Shown here piece by piece: positions 32,072 to 39,148 of a DNA stretch of 50,241 nt (positions within the stretch are counted from its first letter, which is position 1; each line of letters opens with the position of its first letter). Source of the stretch: Symploca sp. SIO3C6 (lineage in GTDB: Bacteria > Cyanobacteriota > Cyanobacteriia > Cyanobacteriales > Coleofasciculaceae). The notes beneath the pieces are model-generated. The model saw only the letters and a list, made by a program, of their open reading frames with translations. It searched no databases and was not told the origin of the DNA. Made by a program: the position numbers and the translations under genes. Where the stretch lies: the NCBI GenBank assembly GCA_010692425.1, contig JAAHHJ010000041.1:1-50241 (forward strand). The letters are read 5' to 3'.

Positions 32072-32623
32072 TTAGAACTGTAGCTGCTCCAAATACTCTG
32101 GCTTAAACTTTCGCCACGTCAGGTTAAACCTGGTTGCAGATATTTGTTGAGCACAGTGCAGGCGTTTGATATCGATTTCAACAACCATACCATCAGTGAT
32201 CTTATGTTCTGTCCACTCAATAGGTTTATAGCCGTTGAAGGCACTACATTCTGAATAGATGGATTCGCCCAGGTTAACCATGACGGCTTCTTTGGTAAAA
32301 TGCCCGTGGTCGAAGTGCCAGCCGATATCTGTTTTACCGCCGCAGACGAGCAGAGAGTGCCAGCCTGGGTAAAGTTCATCCCCCAGTTGAATGATAGGAT
32401 TGCTGGGGCGCTCAGCAGGGAAAATTTTAGCTCTACCATTTTTGAGTGATTGCAGATTAGAACCGAAGCCATACCAGCGCTCAAGTCGTTGAGGTGCGTA
32501 GCGGCTACGGACACAATTGTCTAAGTTTTGAGAACGCACCCAGTCCCAAAGCTTGGTAAGGACATTACCTGAAAATTGACCAATGACTTTCATTGATGGT
32601 GAGTGGTAACAGTATTCGCTCAC
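32072..32623 (-). CDS. AlkB-like 2-oxoglutarate/Fe(II) oxygenase
   Basis: This encodes 183 aa from a GTG at 32623; an ATG at 32593 is in frame. DIGWHFDHGHF gives the H-x-D iron ligands and is followed by AVMVNLGES. The distal His is IKRLHCAQ, and RFNLTWRKF matches the R-x-N-x-T-x-R box of AlkB-type dioxygenases. By family it would demethylate nucleic acid, though the substrate is open. It sits in the block with ArdA and the Rad52-like gene, fitting a DNA-maintenance role during plasmid establishment. Confidence 0.6.
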   Translation of the reverse strand: MSEYCYHSPSMKVIGQFSGNVLTKLWDWVRSQNLDNCVRSRYAPQRLERWYGFGSNLQSLKNGRAKIFPAERPSNPIIQLGDELYPGWHSLLVCGGKTDIGWHFDHGHFTKEAVMVNLGESIYSECSAFNGYKPIEWTEHKITDGMVVEIDIKRLHCAQQISATRFNLTWRKFKPEYLEQLQF

Positions 32624-32679
32624 TTACTCGTGGCGGAGGGCAACAGGGGCCACACACGGGTGAAGCCCCCAGCATTTAC

Positions 32680-33435
32680 CTAGCAATAGCGAAATACATA
32701 GATACCGTGGTCAGCTCTTGCGTAGTGATAAGCATTTGAGAGTTCCAAGTCTCGTACAACGCTTTCCCAATCAATGTGTCGCGACCAAAATGTATAGTCT
32801 TTCTCAAACTGGCTCCAATTGTAGGCTTGCTCAATTTCTTCGGATTTAAGAGCAAAATCTTTACCCTTATCCCAGTATCCGCAATAACGCGATTGGAACT
32901 CCGAACTGCTGATTTCTAAACCAGTTTCTTTTGCCCAACTAATGTAAGCTGCGACTGCGTCCTTATCTTCTGGATGTTCACTAATAAGGTTTGCCCACAG
33001 ACTTAGCTGATTGATATCCTCGTATTGGCTGATGTGGATTGAACCAAAATTTTCGTAGTTATATATAGTCCACTCTGGAGTGTCATTTGTTGGAAAATCA
33101 GGCAATATATGCTTGATATCCAACCAGATTTCATCTGGCTCTTGGTCACAATCAATCCAGCAGCCATGTAAAAGCCCACTGTTGTATGTTGAATTACAAA
33201 CTACATAGATGCGGGGCGCTTTCTGGTTGCTGGCTTTGAGGCGACATCTTGCTCCAATGCGGCAGCTATTTCTGAATGAAATGCCTGTTAAGTTACGGGC
33301 TAATTCTAACGCCGGGTTGTCTATTTTTTGAGGAAAGATTACCGCGTTGAAGTCCTGCTCAGCTCTAATCTGGTAGGCTAAATCGTGGGCTAAGTTTGGG
33401 TCACTAGTTAGAATTCCTTTTTGCCTTGTCATCAT
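32680..33435 (-). CDS. ardA: Antirestriction protein ArdA
   Basis: This encodes 251 aa. IYVVCNSTYNSGLLHGCWID, then EIWLDIKHILPDFP and EWTIYNYENFGSIHISQYED, match ArdA closely. The C-terminal DWESVVRDLELSNAYHYAR also fits. The family mimics B-form DNA and blocks type I restriction enzymes. An N-terminal extension of about 75 residues precedes the usual start (usual length about 165-180 aa). It is typical of genes expressed early after conjugative entry. Confidence 0.88.
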   Translation of the reverse strand: MMTRQKGILTSDPNLAHDLAYQIRAEQDFNAVIFPQKIDNPALELARNLTGISFRNSCRIGARCRLKASNQKAPRIYVVCNSTYNSGLLHGCWIDCDQEPDEIWLDIKHILPDFPTNDTPEWTIYNYENFGSIHISQYEDINQLSLWANLISEHPEDKDAVAAYISWAKETGLEISSSEFQSRYCGYWDKGKDFALKSEEIEQAYNWSQFEKDYTFWSRHIDWESVVRDLELSNAYHYARADHGIYVFRYC

Positions 33436-33501
33436 GGGGTTGCTCCAGTTTTACGGTTGTGCATCAGTCGCGGTGAAGGTATAGCGATAGATGCTGTGCA
33501 G

Positions 33502-33702
33502 ATGCGCTCAGTTTTCAGATCAATTGCAGAGGAGGGCTTCCAGGTCTACGCACGGGTGAGGCGCGGGTACAACAGCAGCTGGTATCTTTTCAAGTATGAA
33601 AGCCGCGCCGCACCCGGCATCCCCTCCAGCCCTTGCAGAAATTGGTTAACTACTTTTCCCACAGATGTAGTCCCAGGCCAAACTTGGCACAGCATCTTCT
33701 AA
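33502..33702 (+). CDS. Possible small protein opposite the Rad52-like gene end
   Basis: The ATG at 33502 (the frame is open from 33421) gives 66 aa with VYARVRRGYNSSWYLFKYES, which reads like genuine protein sequence. It would fill the 214-bp gap between ardA and the annealing gene but overlaps the end of the latter on the opposite strand. Alternative: spurious. Confidence 0.3.
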   Translation: MRSVFRSIAEEGFQVYARVRRGYNSSWYLFKYESRAAPGIPSSPCRNWLTTFPTDVVPGQTWHSIF

Positions 33703-34057
33703 GTGCCATCGCCTCAGCATTACTAGTGGGGTCACCGTAGCTATCGACTTCAGAGAATTCTGTGCCAGTGGCTTCTCTAATAAAATCACCTTCAGCAGCA
33801 CGGATGGTCAGCTTGCCTTCTACCACGGTGCGATTGCCGCAGTAAAGAGTCCTAACTTGCCAGTCAAAACCTGGTGCATACAACTCAAGTAGTCTAATGT
33901 AGGTGTACCAACTGACAAAGCTGATTTTGTTTCCCTGAATCACTTTGTGCTTAATAAAACGCGGCGGTATCGGCACAAGGAAATCATTTAGGATTTCGTT
34001 GATTGAGCGTCTGAAATCACCAATAGAGGGTTTTTTGGTTGGCTGTGTACTTTGCAT
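33650..34057 (-). CDS. Rad52-like single-strand annealing protein
   Basis: This encodes 135 aa. ISFVSWYTYIRLLELYAPGFDW, a central beta region (VVEGKLTIRAAEG), and SNAEAMALRRCCAKFGLGLHLW match the Rad52/Rad22 annealing fold of phage and plasmid proteins. By family it anneals complementary DNA strands. It is in the same block as ardA. It starts just after a GC-rich hairpin shared with its neighbours. Confidence 0.75.
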   Translation of the reverse strand: MQSTQPTKKPSIGDFRRSINEILNDFLVPIPPRFIKHKVIQGNKISFVSWYTYIRLLELYAPGFDWQVRTLYCGNRTVVEGKLTIRAAEGDFIREATGTEFSEVDSYGDPTSNAEAMALRRCCAKFGLGLHLWEK

Positions 34058-34080
34058 TGGTTTAATTCCGAGGATGGATG

Positions 34081-34098
34081 CCCCGGCAACCGCCGGGG
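34081..34098 (-). repeat. Intercistronic GC hairpin 1
   Basis: CCCCGGC-AACC-GCCGGGG is a perfect 7-bp stem. It precedes the Rad52-like start codon and follows the stop of the gene at 34108. The plus-strand tail TGCTAGGGTTTA is shared with hairpin 2 and contains the neighbour's stop codon. Confidence 0.7.
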
Positions 34099-34107
34099 TG
34101 CTAGGGT

Positions 34108-34356
34108 TTACTTGATTGATGCGGTGGTGAGGCGTTTTAAAAAGTACTCGCGGACTTTTTTAGCCTGTTCACCATCGAAAAACAGAGATTCTGGTATCGG
34201 TGCAGAGCTTCCGTCCATATAGCCTTTGTGGTTGGAAACTAAGAAGTAAATCCTTACTCCTTTGATGACTTCACCACTAAACTTGCTGAACTTCGCGTTA
34301 AGTTCCACATAAGCAATCGCGTTCTCGTTGACGATGTAATTTCCAATTTGCAACAT
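34108..34356 (-). CDS. Small hypothetical protein
   Basis: This encodes 82 aa. VNENAIAYVELNAKF, VRIYFLVSN and EQAKKVREYFLKRL suggest a small alpha/beta protein. The start lies 8-15 nt after a hairpin shared with its neighbours and lacks a clear Shine-Dalgarno sequence. No family is recognised. Confidence 0.5.
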   Translation of the reverse strand: MLQIGNYIVNENAIAYVELNAKFSKFSGEVIKGVRIYFLVSNHKGYMDGSSAPIPESLFFDGEQAKKVREYFLKRLTTASIK

Positions 34357-34367
34357 GGTGATTAGTG

Positions 34368-34384
34368 CCCCGGTTGTACCGGGG
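34368..34384 (-). repeat. Intercistronic GC hairpin 2
   Basis: CCCCGG-TTGTA-CCGGGG is a 6-bp perfect stem with the tail TGCTAGGGTTTAAC, nearly identical to hairpin 1. It lies between the stop of the 34394 gene and the start of the 34108 gene. Confidence 0.7.
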
Positions 34385-34393
34385 TGCTAGGGT

Positions 34394-34726
34394 TTAACTT
34401 GCTAGGTCGATTAAGGAAAGTTCAACTTGGAAGATTTCAGGACTGATTTGCAGTGCAATTTTCTGGGTGTCATCCCAAGAAAGTCCCCAGATTTTTAACT
34501 CATGCTTCCAGCGGTGGCGAAAGTGCTTAGCATCTCTCCTGATTGATTTGACGGGGTAAGGGATATTTGCAACTATGGCATCTAGCTTGCTGTAATTGTT
34601 CCCGCCTATGTAGCAGATAAACTTTGGCAAGCCCTGGAGTTCATCTTGCTGTTGTTGTGGCCAGTTCCACGGATCTGTCTCAGTGGCAGTAATTTCCACT
34701 CGGTCACTAATTGCTATTACTTCCAT
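34394..34726 (-). CDS. Small hypothetical protein
   Basis: This encodes 110 aa. An acidic N-terminus, a Gln stretch (WPQQQQDELQ) and KHFRHRWKHELKIWGLSWDD give it a Trp/His-rich middle. No family is recognised. It is in the hairpin-separated array of small genes. Confidence 0.5.
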   Translation of the reverse strand: MEVIAISDRVEITATETDPWNWPQQQQDELQGLPKFICYIGGNNYSKLDAIVANIPYPVKSIRRDAKHFRHRWKHELKIWGLSWDDTQKIALQISPEIFQVELSLIDLAS

Positions 34727-34740
34727 CGTGATTGAAGTTG

Positions 34741-34760
34741 CCCCAGCACCAAGGCTGGGG
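34741..34760 (-). repeat. Intercistronic GC hairpin 3
   Basis: CCCCAGC-ACCAAG-GCTGGGG is a 7-bp perfect stem followed by CGCTAAGTTTA, a variant of the tail of hairpins 1 and 2. It precedes the 34394 gene. Confidence 0.65.
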
Positions 34761-34778
34761 CGCTAAGTTTAGAGGTGG

Positions 34779-35006
34779 TTAAAATTCAAGTAATGAAGCT
34801 TCGTAGTTTTCCCGTTCCCGGCGTTCTAACTCGTCCTTCCACTGAGTTATTCCAATTACATAGGCCCTGATATAGGTCAAGTCGTGCATATACTTGATAG
34901 TCAGGGGATAGGCGTGGGAGCCGTCGGTGAGACCCTCTATCTGTAAATCAATTCGTCCCTGCTCCTGGGCTTCTTTTTGCTGTTGGTCGATGTCGTATGG
35001 AATCAT
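34779..35006 (-). CDS. Small hypothetical protein
   Basis: This encodes 75 aa. DQQQKEAQEQGRIDLQ, then LTYIRAYVIGITQWKDELERRERE, is a charged helical protein. GAGGTAAC lies 7-14 nt before the ATG. No family is recognised. Confidence 0.5.
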   Translation of the reverse strand: MIPYDIDQQQKEAQEQGRIDLQIEGLTDGSHAYPLTIKYMHDLTYIRAYVIGITQWKDELERRERENYEASLLEF

Positions 35007-35121
35007 GAAGTTACCTCGTGTTTAACGTGGTACTGCTGGCTGGAGTCGCCAAACTGTCAAGCCAGCAGTTGAAAGTTTCGCGTGATTACTGGATGCGCGA
35101 CCCCCAGATGTTTTACTCTTA

Positions 35122-35403
35122 CTAAGCCTCGATTTCTACGTGTGTTTGCAGTCTGAAGCCATTTTCACTGGAGCTGCTGGATATTGTAAGATCTGGCAAC
35201 CAGCGACTAATGGAGTGGTCTAGCATATGAGCATCTGCTAGAGCGTCATCTCGTAGACCTTCAACTTTGTTGTCTAGATAGCAATAAACTGCGTACTTAA
35301 CCTGTTCAAAAGTAAATTCGTTCAGTTCATTTTCTTCAAAGACACTCTGAGCAATTGCTTCAATGTCGTCAGTAGTAATTTCAATGTTGAAAATTGGCTT
35401 CAT
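35122..35403 (-). CDS. Small hypothetical acidic protein
   Basis: This encodes 93 aa. It is acidic (TTDDIEAIAQSVFEENELNE), with LDNKVEGLRDDALADAHMLD and a Ser-rich stretch. AAGG lies upstream of the ATG. It is the first gene of the minus-strand array and is divergent from the RHH gene at 35578, with the operator repeats between them. Confidence 0.5.
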   Translation of the reverse strand: MKPIFNIEITTDDIEAIAQSVFEENELNEFTFEQVKYAVYCYLDNKVEGLRDDALADAHMLDHSISRWLPDLTISSSSSENGFRLQTHVEIEA

Positions 35404-35499
35404 CTTCAGATACCTTTGATTTGCTCGTGTTTTGCGAGTGGTTTGCCGCCTCTAGCTCTTTGGTCGGATGTCTTAGGGGTGGCATTACCACTTTATTTT

Positions 35500-35548
35500 A
35501 GCATGTCAGTCACGCTAGTGCAAGGGTTTTATAATGTCGGTCATGCTA
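35500..35548. promoter_or_regulatory. Paired operators upstream of the RHH gene
   Basis: AGCATGTCAGTCACGCTA (35500-35517) and TAATGTCGGTCATGCTA (35532-35548) are two copies of one site, 32 bp apart, between divergent genes. A third copy lies at 36997-37014 upstream of the SLOG-like gene. These are probable binding sites of the RHH protein at 35578. Confidence 0.6.
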
Positions 35549-35577
35549 GAATTTAAGTAAAGAATTGGGAGTTAAGT

Positions 35578-35796
35578 ATGGGAGGTAAAACTAGTGGTAG
35601 ACCTGGAGGGAATCCAGAGTTAGAAAAGTACCAATTCCGACCAAAGTATGATTGGCCCGAACCCTGCGACCAGAAGATGACACTTAGAATGCCTGCTAGT
35701 ATGAAAGCTGATATCAAGGCAGGATTAATCGAAGATTGGCAGGAAGTAGCACGGCAAGCGATCGCGGCTGAACTGGAGAAAGCAAAAGAAGCGTGA
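35578..35796 (+). CDS. RHH-type transcriptional regulator
   Basis: This encodes 72 aa. MGGKTSGRPGGNPEL, then KMTLRMPASMKADIKAG and WQEVARQAIAAELEK, the strand-helix-helix of an RHH/CopG protein, as seen in many cyanobacterial plasmid and phage regulators. It probably controls itself and the divergent minus-strand genes through the paired sites upstream. Confidence 0.75.
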   Translation: MGGKTSGRPGGNPELEKYQFRPKYDWPEPCDQKMTLRMPASMKADIKAGLIEDWQEVARQAIAAELEKAKEA

Positions 35797-35830
35797 GCGA
35801 GGAGTGGTGGGGTGAGGAGGAACGACGACC

Positions 35831-35846
35831 CCCGCCCGACGAGCGA
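35831..35846. repeat. Flanking direct repeat, copy 1
   Basis: CCCGCCCGACGAGCGA recurs exactly at 37086-37101; both copies follow TGAGCGAG and GAGGAGG words. The copies bracket the SWIM-like and SLOG-like genes. Confidence 0.6.
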
Positions 35847-35861
35847 ACAATCTACCCAAAA

Positions 35862-35891
35862 GCCCCGACTTTGAGCCGGGGTTAAAGTTTT
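35862..35891 (+). terminator. Possible terminator after the RHH gene
   Basis: CCCCG (35863-35867) pairs with CGGGG (35877-35881), followed by TTAAAGTTTTA. It lies between the convergent RHH and SWIM-like genes. Confidence 0.45.
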
Positions 35892-36345
35892 ATTTCAGGC
35901 TTAGTTCAACGGCTTTGGTATGATGACAAAAGATTTTTTCACCCATGGCTTTAAACAATCCAGGACACTCTGTTCTTAACCTTTTGTGCCGTTGCTTCCA
36001 AAGGAGACATTCACATTGAATATAGTCTCCATGATTAATGACAGCATACCAAGGCTTCTGGGAACCTTGAACTAGGAAAAGTTTCGGACCTTTCTTTTTG
36101 ATTGCTAGCTGTTCGGATTTGGCGTACGCTATTTCTTCAAGGGTCGCTGCTAAATCTTTATAACTGATAATTGTCCCAGCTTCCTTGACCCATACTCCTA
36201 CAGCCCATGCTTCGATGTTGAGGTCGTGGACATTATATTTTTCCATCCACTCAGTTCTACCCAAATCCCAAAGAATGTCATCAACTAGGTATTTGAAAAA
36301 GTGCTGAGAGGCTAATTCTGAAGATACTCGTGTTGGTTGCAGCAT
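35890..36345 (-). CDS. SWIM-type zinc-finger-like protein
   Basis: 151 aa from the ATG at 36345, which has AAAGGA about 9 nt upstream; an earlier frame start at 36399 is less likely. The C-terminus has GDYIQCECLLWKQR followed by a CHHTKAVEL end, the C-x-C...C-H pattern of SWIM domains. The N-terminal part is helical and acidic. SWIM domains bind DNA or protein. It is followed on the plus side by the RHH gene and preceded by the SLOG-like gene. Confidence 0.6.
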   Translation of the reverse strand: MLQPTRVSSELASQHFFKYLVDDILWDLGRTEWMEKYNVHDLNIEAWAVGVWVKEAGTIISYKDLAATLEEIAYAKSEQLAIKKKGPKLFLVQGSQKPWYAVINHGDYIQCECLLWKQRHKRLRTECPGLFKAMGEKIFCHHTKAVELSLK

Positions 36346-36407
36346 GAAAAAAATATCCTTTAAGTGGGAACAGGGAAAAGCCCCCGGAGGCGGGGACATT
36401 CACCCAG

Positions 36408-36962
36408 CTAGAACAAAGACAACTGAACAGCAGCGGGAACCGAAACCCCCAACCACCAACCAGGAGCAACAAGACCGGAACCGGAGCTAGACCAGGAAAC
36501 CTCAGACCAGGAAGGAGGCAAGCAACCGGAAGGCAGCCAGAGCAGAACACGACAACCCAGACCAAGAGCCAAGGCAGCAGAACCCCAGGAACCAGAACCA
36601 CAGCCACGGAAGGAACGGGAGGGAACCACACCAGCAGGGCAACCACCAGATGGAAGCACCACCAGCAAACCACCAGAACCAGGGGCAACAGAGCGGACAC
36701 ACTCAGCAGAACGAGCAGCTAGACGAGCTGCCGGAGGCAGAGCTGCAAACTCAGGAGACGAAGCCGAAAACACCTGCAAAGAGGAAGAAGAACGGAAAAA
36801 AGACCGCACAACTGAATCAACCCCAGCAGCACAGCCAACTGAGACACGGCAGCCACGCTGAGGAACTAAAGGCAGCACCGCAGACAAAGCAGAAACCGCA
36901 GCCGGAGACGGAGAACGAGAGCCGGAAAAACCGACAGAACGCAGACCTGAGAAGACAGACAT
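36408..36962 (-). CDS. SLOG/DprA-like Rossmann protein
   Basis: 184 aa from the ATG at 36962; the longer frame to 37277 lacks coding character. LRSVGFSGSRSPSPAAV, VSVGCAAGVDSVVRSFF and GCGSGSWGSAALALGLGC give the G-x-S-G-S-R and G-x-A-x-G-x-D nucleotide-pocket motifs of the SLOG superfamily. By family these sense or process nucleotide signals. Ser, Val and Pro are unusually frequent, and the plus strand is correspondingly purine-rich. A palindromic operator lies 35 bp upstream. Confidence 0.7.
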   Translation of the reverse strand: MSVFSGLRSVGFSGSRSPSPAAVSALSAVLPLVPQRGCRVSVGCAAGVDSVVRSFFRSSSSLQVFSASSPEFAALPPAARLAARSAECVRSVAPGSGGLLVVLPSGGCPAGVVPSRSFRGCGSGSWGSAALALGLGCRVLLWLPSGCLPPSWSEVSWSSSGSGLVAPGWWLGVSVPAAVQLSLF

Positions 36963-36996
36963 AGGACAAAACTTTAACTGATTTCTGCTCTTATTA

Positions 36997-37014
36997 TAAC
37001 ATGACCGACACGTA
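36997..37014. promoter_or_regulatory. Third RHH operator copy, upstream of the SLOG-like gene
   Basis: TAACATGACCGACACGTA; its reverse complement shares TGTCGGTCATG with the sites at 35500-35548. It puts the SLOG-like gene under the control of the RHH gene at 35578, if the sites are bound. Confidence 0.55.
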
Positions 37015-37085
37015 ATAATCAAGCTGAAACGCAGAGTAGTAGTGGGTTTGCTGAGCGAGTGAGGAGGTGCGGGCCCATTGCGGGG

Positions 37086-37101
37086 CCCGCCCGACGAGCG
37101 A
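37086..37101. repeat. Flanking direct repeat, copy 2
   Basis: This is the second exact copy of the 16-bp repeat at 35831. Here it follows the strong hairpin CGGGCCC-ATTGCG-GGGCCCG. Confidence 0.6.
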
Positions 37102-37230
37102 GCACTACAACCAGCCCATGTAACGAAAAAATAGGGTTGACAAAAAACAGACAGGCCTTTACCGTCCTCTCTTCCTTCCTTCTTTCTTCTCTTCCCCACA
37201 ACCAGTGAGCGACACCCAAGATTTTGATTG

Positions 37231-37343
37231 ATAGCGTGCCAATCAACGTAGTTGAGTAAGGTTTGTATGGGTGTCAAGTACTGTTGTTAATTAGGTTTTT
37301 TATTAGTACTTATCTAAGTACTTGACACCGCAGAGCACGCTAT
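37231..37343. repeat. Nested inverted-repeat element
   Basis: Outer 9-bp arms ATAGCGTGC (37231-37239) and GCACGCTAT (37335-37343) enclose perfect 13-bp arms GGTGTCAAGTACT (37270-37282) and AGTACTTGACACC (37317-37329). A third AGTACT sits at 37305. It lies in a non-coding stretch and resembles a recombination or resolution site, or a small non-autonomous element. Confidence 0.55.
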
Positions 37344-37411
37344 ACTAACCACTATGTGGAGCGAACGGTCAATGTAAGCGGAGCAGCAATTCTCAACTGT
37401 AATTAGTTGCT

Positions 37412-37717
37412 TTGATTTACCCTCTTTGGTTGGGAGCGGTGGGGCGTGGGCATGTGAGGTTTAACACTAAGAGAAAAAATTTTGGATCCCAAAAACTGAT
37501 AGAAAGTAGAGACTCGAAAGAGTTTATTTATAAGGGAGTTGTAATCAAATTTCAATATTACCCTGAGACTCCTTACTCTGATGCTGGCTGGCACTGGGAG
37601 TGCTTTAGAGATGGAGAAATAATCGCTGATTCTCTAAAACAGTACCCAGAGGAATCTGAAGATATCGCACTCAATAGAGGAATAGATACAATAGACTATC
37701 TACTCGATCCTGATTAA
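37412..37717 (+). CDS. Small hypothetical protein (start uncertain)
   Basis: 101 aa from a TTG; GTG codons at 37439 and 37454 are alternatives. IYKGVVIKFQYYPETPYSDA and WHWECFRDGEIIADS give a coding-like core, ending IDTIDYLLDPD. It stands between the nested repeat and a convergent pentapeptide gene. No family is recognised. Confidence 0.45.
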   Translation: MIYPLWLGAVGRGHVRFNTKRKNFGSQKLIESRDSKEFIYKGVVIKFQYYPETPYSDAGWHWECFRDGEIIADSLKQYPEESEDIALNRGIDTIDYLLDPD

Positions 37718-37741
37718 GCGATCGCTCTCTAAGAGATGAAG

Positions 37742-39148
37742 TTACTGTGCAATTTTATTTTGGAGATCTCTATTAGGAATTAATTTTTGTCTAAGTCCCA
37801 GTAGCTTACATTTTGGTGCGGGATTTTCTATAATCCATCTTGCAGCTTCCCAAGATTGTTCGCAGCTAATAATGGAACGAGAGCCTGTAATATATTCCAG
37901 GCTTGCAGGCTTTGAGGGGTTTAATTCTTCTAACTTGCTTATGCTGCTTATTTCGTATTCACCGTTATTACCATCAGTTGATACTTCTCTGGTTAAACTC
38001 TTCAGTTGAAGACCATTATCATAATTTTCTCGCATATTAGCTTTTACAATCTCATTGCTATCGGAAGACATCCATTCCGCACTAAGTATTGAGTTATTGG
38101 ATTCTCTTTTAGTAATCCAAACTCCAGTCCAATCGAATTCTTTTTCCCACCAAACTTCGATGGTTTTATTCAAGAGCAAACTTTGCTCTTGCTTAATTTT
38201 TGAACAGTTTTTAATTTTGTTCCAAATGAGTAATCTTGATTGCTTGAGACTTTCATGATTTTTCAGTCCATCCAAGTGATTGCGACATAAAACTGCATCT
38301 TTGAACTTTGAGTTAGAAAGATTATTGTTTAAAAAGTAACAGTGTAGAAAAATCGCACGCTCGAATTTGGCGTTTTTTAACTTGGCATTTTTGAGATTAC
38401 TATGTGTTATTGTTGCTCCAGTTAAATCACATCCACTTAGATTGACTCCAATTAGATCGCAAAATTCAAAATGAACACCACGTAGATTGAGAGGTCGAAG
38501 TCTTTGTTTCTTGAGTAAAATTGCTAATAAATTCTGGACAACATCTAGTTGTTCATCATATTGCTTAAACTTGTCTTGAAATTCTCTCAACCTTTCTAGA
38601 TAAAACTTTGAATTTGCTTGATAACACGGAAAAGAAGAAAGCTTTGCTTTTTTTTCTCCTGGTTTGTGGTTATTAATTTCTCTATTAATGGAGATTAAAT
38701 GGGTTTTTACTGCTGCAAGTAATTTACAGCGTTTATCCCACAATAAAAGATTATTTTGGTACTGTAGATCTATTAGTAAGTACCTAACTTGCCAATTAGC
38801 ACTCTTCAAAACTTCAACACAGAGATTCCTTAAATGAGGGTTTTTTTCATAAATAAAATGATTTGCCAATGCTCTTGCTACAATAAATTTTCGATGTATT
38901 TTTTTTCGATTCCAGGGAAAGTAGAAGGTAGTAACGTAGTGTGCAAGAATTTGAATACTTACAGAACGAACTGTCGGGGAATGGTTTGAAAGGTTAGATA
39001 CGGCTTCTTGAAAACTTATATTAGAACGTTCTTGAGTATTATAAATGATGGTATATAATAGACCAACTAAAGTAACTAATGCTACGTATAACTCTCCAGG
39101 AATTCCTATCAAAAATTTTATTATTTCTTCCCAGACTTCATTATTCAT
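37742..39148 (-). CDS. Membrane-anchored pentapeptide-repeat protein
   Basis: This encodes 468 aa. One membrane helix (about 18-38, LYVALVTLVGLLYTII) follows a short cytoplasmic start. A helical domain with repeats (to about 220) precedes a pentapeptide block (about 228-275, LNLRGVHFEFCDLIGVNLSG). The C-terminal 190 residues are unlike the first pentapeptide protein. It overlaps the methyltransferase gene by 8 nt (ATGAATAA type), so the two are coupled. I infer a membrane scaffold. Confidence 0.65.
   Translation of the reverse strand: MNNEVWEEIIKFLIGIPGELYVALVTLVGLLYTIIYNTQERSNISFQEAVSNLSNHSPTVRSVSIQILAHYVTTFYFPWNRKKIHRKFIVARALANHFIYEKNPHLRNLCVEVLKSANWQVRYLLIDLQYQNNLLLWDKRCKLLAAVKTHLISINREINNHKPGEKKAKLSSFPCYQANSKFYLERLREFQDKFKQYDEQLDVVQNLLAILLKKQRLRPLNLRGVHFEFCDLIGVNLSGCDLTGATITHSNLKNAKLKNAKFERAIFLHCYFLNNNLSNSKFKDAVLCRNHLDGLKNHESLKQSRLLIWNKIKNCSKIKQEQSLLLNKTIEVWWEKEFDWTGVWITKRESNNSILSAEWMSSDSNEIVKANMRENYDNGLQLKSLTREVSTDGNNGEYEISSISKLEELNPSKPASLEYITGSRSIISCEQSWEAARWIIENPAPKCKLLGLRQKLIPNRDLQNKIAQ

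Noticed and set aside
36650-36964. 104-aa plus-strand frame rich in Gln, Lys and Pro
   Set aside because: It is the antisense of the SLOG-like gene; the minus-strand motifs are specific and the plus reading is low-complexity.
36963-37277. N-terminal extension of the SLOG-like gene
   Set aside because: The extension lacks coding character and would run over the operator; the ATG at 36962 directly precedes the conserved motif.
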